From the NCBI RefSeq assembly GCF_001640805.2, contig NC_066852.1, positions 5,006,194 through 5,070,193 of the forward strand: a stretch of 64,000 nt of DNA, in the 5' to 3' direction. The first letter of the stretch is position 1, and every line of letters starts with the position of its first letter. Below are positions 11,076 to 22,921 of the stretch, piece by piece. Source of the stretch: Lates calcarifer. Lineage: Eukaryota > Chordata > Actinopteri > Centropomidae. Below the pieces are notes generated by a model that saw nothing but the letters and a program-made list of their open reading frames with translations, was not told where the DNA came from and did no database searches. The translations under genes and the position numbers were made by a program.

Positions 11076-14000
11076 GTGCACTTTACTGGCTGGTTGCTAA
11101 CAGGCAAATTTAGTAACTTATTTTAAATCTTTCTCTTATCTTATGGCTTTTCTTCTCTGATGCTATTTGTTGTAATTGTTTTTTTTCTCCTTGTATCTTT
11201 GTAATTTTGTTTTGGAAAGTAGAAGTAAAGTCATTATTAATATAATATAAATGTTGTCCTTTTTTGTATTTTTGAAAATCACTTTGAGGTGGGATGTAAC
11301 ACTACCATACAGTACCATACTGCATAACATTTTCTGATGAGACAACAATACATTGCTTATGTGATATACAATGCACGTGCAAGTCACTCATAACACACAC
11401 AAATTTAATTTCACCAGCACATGTCTACATGTCTACATGCCTACTGATACACTACCAAAACAATAATTATGTGTTCAGAGTCTGATGATAGCATAGTAAC
11501 AATGCTCTTATAAAACCACCTCATGGAATCAGTTTTCTCCTCAGAACACTGAATATTAGAAAACAATGGAATGCCTTATATCACAGCCCACAGCAAAATC
11601 AAAGTGAGGCTTTGTTTTCCATTACTGGCCAAACATGGAACACAATAAATAAATAAATAAATAAATAGCACACTGATGCAATATTAATCAGCCACTTTCC
11701 TTTAAGTGTGTTCCAGTCATGCATTGCAGGGCAGCTGGCCTGTCAAGGTGAGAGTAAACCGGTATGTCACTTGTTGGAAAACATGCACATTCCATCCACA
11801 AGCAAACATAGTGTTTGTATCTTGTCTGATCTGAGTGTAATATCCTGTTGTATGAGATTCTGTGATATTAGTGCATCTTGTATGTTAAGAACTTCCCTAC
11901 TTCTGACATAAGTGCTATTAGTGTCAGTGCATTCAAACACTGGTAGTTAGTGTAGTTATATTTCTGAATATTTTTTTTCATTAGGTATAGATATAGCTGA
12001 TGTAAAAAGAGTGAATATTTCGGATTGACCTGGCAGTTTATTTAATTTCTTGGATGCAAAGCTGAAATAAGAAACATAACATAGATACATTAATATCTAA
12101 AGACCTGCATGAAAAGATAGAGATAAAATCCTAGCTTTAGTGTGTAATGTAGTACTTTTTGCCTTAGTAGCATAACCAAGTATTTTCTACTGGGTCTTTA
12201 AATATTCATTTCACAGGGTGTTCCTGTGTTCAACATGTATCTGTGATTTTCTTTGTGGTGATGGGACATTCACACTGAGAGCAACAATATTTGTCTCAGA
12301 GTTCCACAGCAAGTGCAAAGATTCAAAGGGCAATTAAAGCAACTGTCACAAACAAATCCTTATTAAAATGACAGAAGATGATTCACTTCTGCTTTCAATT
12401 CAGTTCACAGCGTTTCAATGATCATTTCAAATATCATAACTGTTTTATAGTGGAATAAGGCACCGTTTTGAAAAAGTTATTGGTTCTCTAAATAGGCATT
12501 CATTCTTTTTAACTGCTGGTAACTGTCATGTTTTGGTTATTTAAATAAAAAATACAAGCAGTTTTGAACTATGAGTGTAATCAGTACAATTCAGAAGCTG
12601 ACTAAAGCTTTCGATTTACATTTGCATCTGTAAATACTGTATCATACTCTTCATTTTTGAAATTAAATTTTAATAGTGTCGCTCCATTTTGTTTCAGAGA
12701 AGCTTAACAGTTCATTGCAATGTTACACATGAGAACAGTTTTCATGTGAATTTGTGTAAACTGACATGAATCACATAAATTGAAGAAAGTTACAGACTAT
12801 TAGTACACAACCTCCAACCACCTTTGCTCAGAGAGATAAATAAAGCTCCCCTTAAATGTTCCTGTCATGAGGTCAAGCACATTTCCTGAAAGCCCGCTTA
12901 ACAGTGTTACAGCACATCATGTTAACATCACTTCTACAGTGTTTTTAAAACCCACTTTACTGCATCCATTGCATATATGCGTACATTTCCCACTGTCTCA
13001 TGCCACCCATTAACAAGCACAGTATTCATCTTCAAGTGCATAGCAGTAAAATCAATGGGCCCTGACTGGCATGCAACAGCTCCTGTGTTTGTTGTGGAAC
13101 TTTCCAGACCCTTATGTCCACAAGTTGCCCCTTTTGAGTACATCATTATTATAACCTGATTAAAATCAGGACTAGCCCATTATCCCAGAAATTATGTTAA
13201 TGTTTGATGATGATGTGTGAGGTAGAAAGAAGGAGACTTCCTTCTTTTTCCATGGATATGGGCAAAGGATGTATTCTATTTTTTTTACTTTGAAGGATAT
13301 GGCATGGTCAGGTTCTAGATGGGTGTGTAGCAAGTCTGACCTTCATGCAGAAGATCAGTGTTTCCATCTGTCACAGACCTCCACTTGCAGCTTAACCAAG
13401 GGTTTTAGTTGTCAAATCCTACAGGCAAGTTAAGTTCCACAACTAAACCACTGATGTTTCTGTTGTGAAACTTTGACTCTGTGAGGTGGCTGTTAATTGT
13501 TGGTTTCTTGGACAGTGATAATAGGTAGCCCCTCCAATTCTGACATTGGAAACATAAAAAAATAGCATTTTTATATATTTTGCAGAATCATCTGCCATTG
13601 TTATGTGATGGCAAGTTTGCCTGAACAGATCACCTATTCACATATTTATCAGGCTCCTCATATGAAATCCACCTCTCTATGCAGCTTCCAGTTACTTTCT
13701 GATGGCTGTGTTTATAGTGTGTGTCCTAATGAGGTCCATGTTGAATTTGGTCTCCAGATTTGTAATATTGTACTTTAGATGTTGTTGATGATCTTGGTAC
13801 ACCCACAGGTTTAACCCTCTGAAGCATTCTTGATACTTGAGGCCTTGAAATAAAATTTCTCCAAACATCTTGAATGTCAAATGGCACATCAAAGAAATTA
13901 ATTCAAATCTTTAAGCCTGAAGCAGTTCATCAGAAAAAAAACAAAGTTTACATAATCGGTCCCACAGAATTTGTTTTCATTAGTTTTTTCATCCAAATGG

Positions 14001-14340
14001 AGCTTATCTCAGGACTATAAAGTACGTCTGATGTGGTCCAAATAATTGAGACTTTAAAAAACCCAAACAAATAGCACCAGCTCCTCTGATGACAACATCA
14101 TGACAAGAGATATTGTATTGTATGAAGATAGCACCAAACTGCTAAACAAATGGCAAATCCAAAATTTGAATTTCATTTTAAAATGTGCACTTTATTTAAT
14201 GGGGTGTGGGCATAAGACAGCTTTTGTTTTGGGAAAAACAACAAAAACACCGGCTCTGACAGAGGATGTAAATCTTGGAAAACACCTCACTAATGAATTG
14301 CTGGTTATTCAAAACAAAACGGTTATTCAAACATACATAA
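11076..14340. other. Unique intronic sequence with an (AAAT)n tract
   Basis: AT-rich DNA containing a (AAAT/ATAA)n tract at 11645-11667. Frames at 11163-11387, 11708-11911, 12934-13159 (both strands) and 13692-13892 look random. No RNA gene was recognised. Confidence 0.45.
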
Positions 14341-14348
14341 CACTTGTT

Positions 14349-14486
14349 AGCAGAGCTGTAATGATAAGTCAGTTTCTGTAACTGATTATCTATTTCTGAT
14401 GTTTTGTAGAAAAAACAATAGATTACTTATTAAATATTTGGCAGATTAATTGATAATGAAAATAATAATCAGCTGCAACCCTAGAT
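14349..14486 (-). mobile_element. AT-rich MITE of the 'GGGCTGCAACTAA...GATTAATC' type
   Basis: On the minus strand it reads AGGGTTGCAGCTGATTATTA, then TTTTCATTATCAATTAATCT. This closely follows a very common percomorph element that starts AGGGCTGCAACTAACGATTA and continues TTTTCATTATCGATTAATCT. The other end (GAGCTGTAATGATAAGTC) is a degenerate inverted copy. About 138 bp; no coding capacity. Confidence 0.7.
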
Positions 14487-15876
14487 GTCAGAATTATCTT
14501 TCCATATTGCCAATCACCTTGTATCCCCTGAGAATCAGTACCATTAGATTATAATTGTTTGTTGGATTGATGGAGATGTGTTTGAATCTGCTCCTGCCTC
14601 TGTGCACTTGAGAAATTTCACACCTGTGGGGACATCTAATAATACAATGGACAGTTTGACTGTATATAGTCTACAAGGGATAGAAAATAACAAGTGCTTT
14701 AGCCTCCACTTTTTTCACAGTAAAACTATTAAACTTTCACAGGCTGAGCTCAGTTGCAAAATGACATTTCAGGATGTGTACTGCACAACTGTGTGCATTT
14801 GATTGACCACTGCTTTATATTTTCTGTCTTTTCCTTTTTTTTTTGTTCAGTTAATACTATACTTTTCTTCATGTTTTTACACAGAGTCTAAGGTTTAATC
14901 AGTACCATGAGAGGATCCACCTGCACCCTCTCTCTGTATATATACAGCAGTAAACACAAATGCTTCAGTCATAAATTTGTGATTAACAGTGTTAATCAGC
15001 TCAAGACTGGGGCTACAATTAAACCCATTGTTGGATAAACACTTCCTTCTCCAGTAGTCCATGAGAATGTTTGATTATGCATCTTTATTTACAAATGTAA
15101 TACCTTGCAAGTGAGAGTTATTGCTGTGTGTGCTTGCTCACTGATGTAAAGAACACTGGCACAGAGCAGCAAGTGGGAAGCTTGTTTAATTTGTGTTGTG
15201 GGACAGATAAGTTCTGGAGAAGCAGCAGATCAAAAGGAATTGACAGCCCATAAAACTCACTGTGAGTGGGCTGAAAGTTTACGAATGCCAGATCTGGCCC
15301 TGGAATCTCATGTCTGTAATGTGGTCTGAACCAAAAGCCTTGCCAGATCAAGAGTTCAATTTAGCAGGACACCATTTTGAAAAATTCGTCTTGTCTCACA
15401 GTTCTATCATTGCAGTAGTCTGTTTATAGTCCTGCCAGCAATCATAGCTGATCCTCCTGGCAAGTTTCATAAATATAGCCTGGGACTGTTCTGTTATCTC
15501 CTGGATTTCTGCTGATTTAAGCTGTTCTGCCCACACCTCACCACATGTGCCGGAGGAGATTTAATCTTGTACGAAGTTGACTGCCTTTCTCATGGATGGT
15601 ATTGCACAAATTGCTCAAAAAGGTCATTCATACATGTCTCAGCTGTCATGAGCAGACTGGCCACTTGGGCTTTACCAACTATAAATGTGAATGGAATCTC
15701 TCTGGAGACTGCATGATGTAAATATTCAGTTTTGTGAACTGTAAGCCCCCCGAGCATGTGCTAAACACCAAAGATTACATTTCTGACTTTTTGTCAAAAG
15801 TTAATGTGATTAATATTAAAACCATTAAAATAAGCAGTTTTTAATCATACTCTCCAAATGTTATCTCCTTCATTGC
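14487..15876. other. Unique intronic sequence
   Basis: Non-coding DNA. Frames at 14578-14802 and on the minus strand at 15118-15351 show no family resemblance. The latter block (15120-15360) is relatively free of low complexity. Confidence 0.45.
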
Positions 15877-15930
15877 AGCATTAATGTATTCAGCTTGTTC
15901 AAGAGCATTAATGTATTCAGCTTGTTCAAG
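15877..15930. repeat. Exact 27-bp tandem duplication
   Basis: The unit starting AGCATTAATGTATTCAGC is present twice back to back (15877-15903 and 15904-15930) with no difference, and four bases of a third copy follow. Identity implies a recent duplication or an assembly artefact. Confidence 0.95.
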
Positions 15931-17989
15931 AGCAGATAGTTTACATATGTCTTGTTGGGTCACCTTTTTTTATTTCTTAAACACTGTAATTATTCCTCAC
16001 AACTGTCTGTGTCAAGTGGGTTCAGATCATCAGTTTAACTTGGACATTAGATCTTGAAATACACAAAATGTACTTTTTTTCCCCTCAGTGTCAAAATTTA
16101 AGAGCGTCCTGCAGAATCATATTTCTTAATGCTTTTTAAAGCAAATATTTATACATACATGTAAATATTTAACATGACAAATGCCCTGCTAGAAATGATG
16201 AGTCATTATTTGTTTAATTTGTGTTTTGCCTCGATGTTTGTAGTCAGCACTTAAGAAAAGGTGTGAAAGCTGTATTAACAACATACTATTTTTATCACAT
16301 TTTGCTTGCCACAATAGATTATGCTGAACCTTCAACCTGGTCTGACAGCACACAAGTGGATGATTGACTTGTGGGGTGGGTGTTGAATAGAGATAAACTA
16401 CCACATCTTCCTTTCACTCATCCTGTCAATGATGAGAACAAGAAAGAGTCTTTCACTGAGAGCGTGCATGTGCCGACAAATGATTATAATGCTACCTTTG
16501 TGAAACGGGATGATTTGCCACATCATAGAACATCTAGCATTTTGATAGAGACCTCCGCGAGCTATTTGATTTGTCTGTACAGCTCACAAATACCTGCCAG
16601 TCAAAACAACTCGGAGGGAAATCGCAGGTGGGTGGGAATGTGAAACAGATGGTCCCTTATTCTACAGCACATGGAGCTATGAGCACTGTGTCGTTTGTGG
16701 ATGATGATGTGTGCTGAAGAAAAAGAAAATGGTGCCCTTTTCAGTACCTCTGCACAACCGTTTGAAATGCAGATGACAATGGCATATTGAAAAATTGTGG
16801 TCTGCTGGGAGTATCAGGCATCAGAGAAGCTCAAACCATGTTTTAGTCCAAGGAACTCAGAGGAAAACTTTTGCATAATGCATAAAAAAAAAACATAAAT
16901 AAATAAAAAACATAAATAAATAAATAAATAAAAATAATTTCTCCCTTAAGTGTTAAATCGTACTGTAGCTGACCACACACTTTTTCATATTTTCTGTTTC
17001 ATACTTTGGAGGTCACTGTCACTTTCACAACTGCAGCCTGCAGTGCTGATCCTGCCATGATTCTGACTGTTCTCATCCTGAGAGAGCTGGCCAAAAACAA
17101 ATGTGGCACATGTGCCTTTGATCCAGTTTCACAGAGAAAACAAAAGCCTTTGTTTTCATTTTGCCTGATAAGATGTGTATGCACAGGAAGTGTTCCTTTA
17201 TGTTGCATCTACTTTAAATATGGTTTTAACTCATTATCTGGTTTGTTGGTTTAGTGGTGGAACACTGTTAATAATTTAGCAGCATTCTGTATCTGTCCTC
17301 CAGTGGCAATGCAGCATGCCGTACCATTTAAAACCAACTTTAAGACATCAAACTGCTTCAGGCTTGAAATTTTGGATTGAACAGCCTTTAAAACAAGTCA
17401 CTCATAGTTTGGGCCTTGTTCATTCACAGCAAATCATCTACCACATCCACGCAACTGCAATCACTATCTCTCCTGAGACCTCCTTAACAAGGTTTAATTG
17501 AATATCAAGCCTCACTAAAGTGCAGAGAGAAAGGGGGTAGGAGAGGTCTGACAGCATCATTGTTCACAATCACAGCTTACCTAAAATGGAGGAAAAATGG
17601 CTCCAAAGATTCAAAGCTGAACCAAGGAGGACTCCATGGAAATATGTCATATCATATCATAATGCTGTAAAAAGTGTGTGGTAGGAGTATTAATTTTCAT
17701 CAGTTATGATACTGTACATACAAAAGACATTCAGTCATGGATGAATTTACTGGTGTGCACTGTATAACACAAGTACCTGACATGTACAGCCAAATAGACA
17801 GTAAACCTGACTGTGCAACCCCTTGAATAATGCGTCTTTTGATGTGTATTGAAGTATTTTTTTAGCAGTGATGAACATTAGTATTCTGCTGGACTCTATC
17901 TCGGTCAGTACAGTAAATGCTGTAAATAAGCTCTTGCTATGTGATAATGACATTGGGATGATTACAGCCAGGATTTGCATTTGACTTCA
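15931..17989. other. Unique intronic sequence with an (AAAT)n tract
   Basis: An impure (AAAT)n / A-rich tract spans about 16884-16936. Frames at 16371-16643 and 16999-17254 (both strands) have no recognisable content. Confidence 0.45.
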
Positions 17990-18130
17990 TGATAAACACA
18001 ATTAATAGTTTCAGCTTTGTTGACTGGGTTGTTGGCAGGAAATGGGTCATCTATGAGTGCCAGCTACTTATTATTCATGACCCCTTTCAGATTAGCTTGA
18101 CTGGACATATACTGTAACAGCATGGGACAT
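17990..18130. promoter_or_regulatory. Candidate conserved non-coding element
   Basis: A repeat-free block containing TTATTATTCATGACCCCTTT and a balanced base composition, ending before the MITE copy at 18337. It is suggested only by texture. Confidence 0.2.
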
Positions 18131-18336
18131 TTATCTTCATATATTTCTACACTGGAATTACAGTAGGAATGGCTCTTCACTGATATGACAGACACCAACA
18201 TCTGTCAAGCCTCCTTGGCATCATTCATGGGGCAATAAATGGACATGGGGCAAACTCTCGCTCTGGCCTCTCCCTGTGTGTGTGTGCCTGATTTTATTAT
18301 ATAGAGACTATACAATGTAAAGTCTGGAGCAACCCT

Positions 18337-18802
18337 GTCTCCTACAAATTACATTTCTATACAACTACACAACTATAGCAAATACATTTTGTAGGATATG
18401 TAACCGTGACTGTATTAAGTTTCCTATTAATGTAATGTGTATATGTTATTAATTTTCATATTCTGCAAAAATATGGTTTAATACAGAAAATGTTGATAGA
18501 CAGTATTTATTTATGTTCAGCTGGACAAAACCTTAACCAAACTACTTTTGTTGCCTAAACCACAGATGGTACTGTGGATGTGAGTCCCAGTCTCTGGTCT
18601 AACAGTCATTCACTTGGCACATCTGTCATCCACCTCAAGTATTTCAACAATGAATCTGCTGCCTTTAATAAATATGCTGCCTTGTTTTTTAAGAACAAAA
18701 ACCATTGCCTCTGAGCGTAAAACCAGCCAATGATTACGTTTCCTACGAAACATATTTGCTATTGCAGTTTAGTTCTATATAAACGTAATTTCTAGGAGAG
18801 AC
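18337..18802 (+). mobile_element. MITE-like repeat with about 66-bp terminal inverted repeats, copy 2
   Basis: The left end (18339 onward, starting TCTCCTACAAATTACATTTC) and the reverse complement of the right end (ending at 18802, starting TCTCCTAGAAATTACGTTTA) align over 66 positions with 52 identities by my count. That gives a 466-bp element with long imperfect terminal inverted repeats and no transposase. The interior carries CCTTAACCAAA and TTTGTTGCCTAAACCACAGA, shared with copy 1 at 10667. Superfamily is undetermined; no clear target-site duplication was seen. Confidence 0.8.
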
Positions 18803-20579
18803 GGTTGACTGGAGGCTTATCAGCTGAATATTATGGATCAATATCCTCACAGCACAAACACACATACTGTCAGTGAAGCATGCAGCCTATCAACTGTACA
18901 TCCTTTCACTGGACTATCACATGCAGTATATGTGGATACCATTGTTTCTGTATCAAAAAATGTGCACTATCAGTACTACAGGTGACGCTAATTAAAAGTA
19001 CTGTAAGGAAGAAGACTTTTTTATTGCTATTTTAACGTGACTTTTAAAAAAAAAAATGGGCCATTCCTCTTGGACTCTCTCTGTTGCCCTGTAGACTGAT
19101 TTCTATGAAAAGGACCCAGGTGGAGTTTTCAGGATGTGACATTTACACTTGCTACCGAATGCCCTGCTGCAGTCTTTCTTCTGCACCGCACCGGCAGTGT
19201 ACAGTCATCAGCTTCGGAATAGAGTCCACCACTGTACAAACTAAACAACCAGCCCCTGGCACAAGAAATACTCCAACACACACTCCACACTGGAACAAAA
19301 CATATAAAGTGGTCTACTTGTATGTAGATCATGCTAACTATTTTTTACCCATGCCCCACTTCAAGAAAACAGCCCAGACGAGCTCCAGCTGATTGATGTT
19401 GGCTGCATTTGGCATTGCTGGTCCTTTGCTGATTTTAAATGGTCTGCTACTGTTGGTAAATTGCATCACTGATGGTGGTGGACTAGGTAAGATTGACATG
19501 TTCTACAAATTCATCCAACCTGATCAGCTAAACCAATGTGTCTGACCAAAGCATGTGTATTACCAGGTCAAGTAACACTAAACATATTGTAAAATGCTTG
19601 CTGCAGCTGTTGATGTATCCTGCATGCTTAAGAAATATCTACCTCACTCTATGGAGCAAAACCCAATAATTCTGTTTTTGCTTGCATAAAGATAATGTTC
19701 ATTCATCAAACAATCATTCAGAACTATTTATGTCATAGAGGTTGAGAATAGGACTACCTCAGGATACAGGCACTGGGAGTAAAAATGAACACTCACAATT
19801 CTAAATAAAACCAAAGGGTAAAAATATTTGGAATAATCAAGTTAAGCACAGCTTGACTTTAATCTGATATATCATGTATCCCTGCAAAATTGTGCTTTGG
19901 AGCTTATGCGGTGGCTTTGCTGGCATATTCATAAGATGAAGCAGACCTCTGTGTTGTTCAGACTTATATCAATTTTGTTATTTGGTCTGGAAATTTTCAC
20001 ATCATTTCACACATATCTTTGCTTGCACGGCAGAGCACTGGGACTTTCAGCTCTCAGTTGACATCTCACTAACATGCGTGACGGAGGCAGAATAACTACC
20101 AGAGTCTGAAATAGAAGCCGCTCTGCGTCTCACAATTGTCAATTCGGCTGGGTCGGAGATAGCCAGATTTATCTGTGATACAGCTGTCCATCATCCCATA
20201 CAATCAGTTTTCCTTATCTCTCATCAATCTGAATTACTACGGACAGCGTCTGATAACTTGCAGCAAATCCCAGCCCAGGGCGTCAGGGGCCCAGGCTCTG
20301 ACTTATGCCACTGTTTTCATTTCCACAGTCACTGGGAGAAAGCGACAGCAGGCGTGATATGTTCTGCAGGTAGATCCATCGACTGCAGGAAAGCCATGAT
20401 CCATCATGTGAAAGTTTGTCTGTTCATCTTGTTGTATCTTGGGTTATGTACCAGATCCAGCATGCAGGTATTTCTCTCTCCAGCCCAGGCACTGCTATCT
20501 GCATACTGCAGTGGCCCTGAACATATTAATCAGATGAGGGCTGATATACCTCGATGTCCCACCTAAACAGTGGCAACTG
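18803..20579. other. Unique intronic sequence
   Basis: Contains two overlapping frames of 102 codons (19084-19392 and 20258-20566). Neither has a recognisable domain, and the first has an antisense frame of similar length, typical of chance openness. A poly-A run lies at 19045-19056. Confidence 0.45.
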
Positions 20580-20960
20580 CACCTTCAGAGGTGATAATGA
20601 AAAAACGCTCTATCACCATATGCCATGCGTATGAGTAATTAATTTGAAATTAACAGGAGAGAGTAGAGCAGGCAGGTCTGGGAGGGGATTTGCAGACTGT
20701 CTGTGCTCTGGTTAGACATTGGCAGCCTCTGCTCAGTTGGATGGTTTCTTGTCTGATTCATCTGCTTTCTTTTGCTGTTTCAAGTCCAACATTTCACCAG
20801 ATGCTTGTTTCATAAAGAAACGGCGGCTGCTGCCAATCAGGATTTTAACACTTCACTAATTCCTCCACCCTGTGTCTGAAGCCACAAACAACAGGGAACA
20901 TCTTGCTCTGCCCCTTTACCTGCCATGTCATTTGTCTTTAAAACAGGAATTAGGAGGACA
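20580..20960. promoter_or_regulatory. Candidate conserved non-coding element
   Basis: About 380 bp with no low complexity, carrying TAATTAATTTGAAATTAAC (paired homeodomain-type cores, about 20636-20654) and a GAAACGGCGGCTGCTGCC segment. IgLON introns are known to be rich in conserved non-coding elements in vertebrates. The assignment here is by appearance. Confidence 0.3.
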
Positions 20961-21409
20961 CTGAAAAGCTTTCAGAATGATTTTACCAGAGATAATGGTA
21001 GATCTAATACCTCAAAGCAAAAAATAAGCATCTTTTCACTCCCAAAGGTGATTGTAAGATTGGTATCAAGTTAATCTGTCATTCTATTTTAGGAATAATG
21101 CAAATTATTATCCACTGTCACTCCCCTTTAGAAGAAGGAAATACAATATGCCGTATCTTAAAATTGTCGTCATGATATTCACCATGACCATTTAGCAAGT
21201 GATTTGTATAGTACATTGATGACAGGATATAAAAAATACACTTTCTGTTATATAGCAAGAAGCTTTGATTTTCTCTACTGTACATCAAGCAGCTACATTT
21301 GTGTTTTGGTGTAACAAGGGGAGAAGAGAAGTAACAAGATATTTCAGATGTGCACATGCAGACACATGCACACTGGGGGATGAGAGGCAGACAGCTAATA
21401 ACCCATCAA

Positions 21410-21620
21410 AAGAATAACTGCGGCTGCCAAAGCATATGAGTTCAAGCAGAGACGACGAACACCAGAAGGCCACGGTATCTGCTTCGGGCTCCAGGCTCCA
21501 GGCCGAGACGTCTCGACGCCTCACAACATGACCTCCATTTTACAGACAAATCAATCTATGAACGACGGGCTAATTGCCAGGAAACTCGCAGCGTGACCCA
21601 TTAGGCTCCCTGTTCCACCC
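21410..21620. promoter_or_regulatory. Candidate conserved element, locally CpG-enriched
   Basis: A GC-richer island within AT-rich intron, with the direct repeat GGGCTCCAGGCTCCAGGCC (21487-21505) and several CpGs (GAGACGACGAAC, GAGACGTCTCGACGCC). The palindromic GAGACGTCTC is notable. There is no coding sign on either strand. Confidence 0.27.
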
Positions 21621-22444
21621 ACACACACACAATGACATGACAGGCCAGTGCATGATGTGGAAGAGCTTGCATTCTGCAAAAAATATAATAAAATAAAATT
21701 ACTTGTATCTTTAATTGGTGGTGCAACCGTGTTGCACACAGATTTGTAGTTTCACTCTTTGCTGCCAACATCAAACTCTAATTGAATACTTCACACAGGC
21801 AAGTTATGTTTTCAGATGAATGATGTTTCCAATTCTCATTATCTGTAACTGCACCAAGTTGTGTGTGTACAGTTTAAAGTTAAAGACAGCAGAGGCTGTG
21901 TCTAAATGACCTTGGGCAAACTATCTTGAATTGACATTTGTTGTCCAAAAGCATGTCAAACTTATTGTAATGGTCTGGTGGGCAGGGGGTTTTAGAAAAT
22001 ATATTTCCTCTAAAAACATTGGAACTGTCAATTATGACAAACAATATGGGGAAAGAACACAGTTTCCTCAAGTCAATTACCAATAAATCTCAACTCATTT
22101 AAGAACATTTCAAGCAAGCTTATCAGGTAGGACTTCATCTTCATTTGGTAATTAGTCATTAGTCATCAGCAATAGGACGTTAGGGTTTAATGTACAGTGT
22201 CTGTTCAATAATCAAGCCTGAACCTCAAGTGTAACAACTAACCATATGTTTCATTTCCTTTAAAATGGGTTTCAAGCAAAGGGCAGTAAGTGTTATGGAT
22301 AAGGAAGGCAGTTCCTACTGTATTGTGCCAGAAACCTGACACTCTTTTGTTTTACAGTGTAAAACAAATAAGCACAGCTGCATACTCCCGCACTGAGCAA
22401 GATCACTGTCAAAGCACACTTCTCAGTTTCCTTACCGTCTCCTC

Positions 22445-22447
<3 letters not shown>

Positions 22448-22475
<28 letters not shown>
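22448..22475. repeat. (CA)n microsatellite
   Basis: About 14 AC units, followed 30 bp downstream by a C-rich stretch (22515-22533). Confidence 0.93.
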
Positions 22476-22779
22476 ACACTCTTAGATCCTAAACGGCCAA
22501 GTACAAGCCCCAACCCACCCCCACCCCCCCTTCCACGTGTAGCAGGCGATTTCCAAACACTTGCTGAGTAGCTATCAAACACTTCTTGATCAAGGACAGC
22601 TCTGCGCAAACCAGGCCTTCCAGCTGTGAACTGGCAACATGAATCTACGCACTGAACAAAACACAAGTACACAGACAGCAATCAATAAAGCCCTCCCTTC
22701 TTTACTTTAACCCACACTACTTTCATTTTGCCATAGAAGCTGCTGCACAATGATTTCACTGATACTATAACACAAAATA

Positions 22780-22825
22780 TAACTATATATATAGATAGAT
22801 ATATAGATATATATATACATATAAT
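22780..22825. repeat. AT-rich (TATA/GATA) low-complexity tract
   Basis: Mixed TATATA and ATAGATAGAT units, an imperfect microsatellite. Confidence 0.8.
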
Positions 22826-22881
22826 GTATGTGTTTCTTAAGCTAACATTTTATAAAACATATTTCAGTTGTACTATTAGAG

Positions 22882-22921
22882 ATGACACGATTAAACTAAT
22901 GCAAATCACACATCGTGTCAT
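22882..22921. repeat. 10-bp inverted repeat enclosing a POU octamer
   Basis: ATGACACGAT (22882-22891) is perfectly mirrored by ATCGTGTCAT (22912-22921). The 20-bp loop contains a perfect ATGCAAAT octamer (22899-22906). It could be a factor-binding palindrome; function unproven. Confidence 0.6.

Noticed and set aside
13156..13173. Palindrome CCTGATTAAAATCAGG
   Set aside because: The stem is only seven bases with no context, expected by chance in 64 kb.
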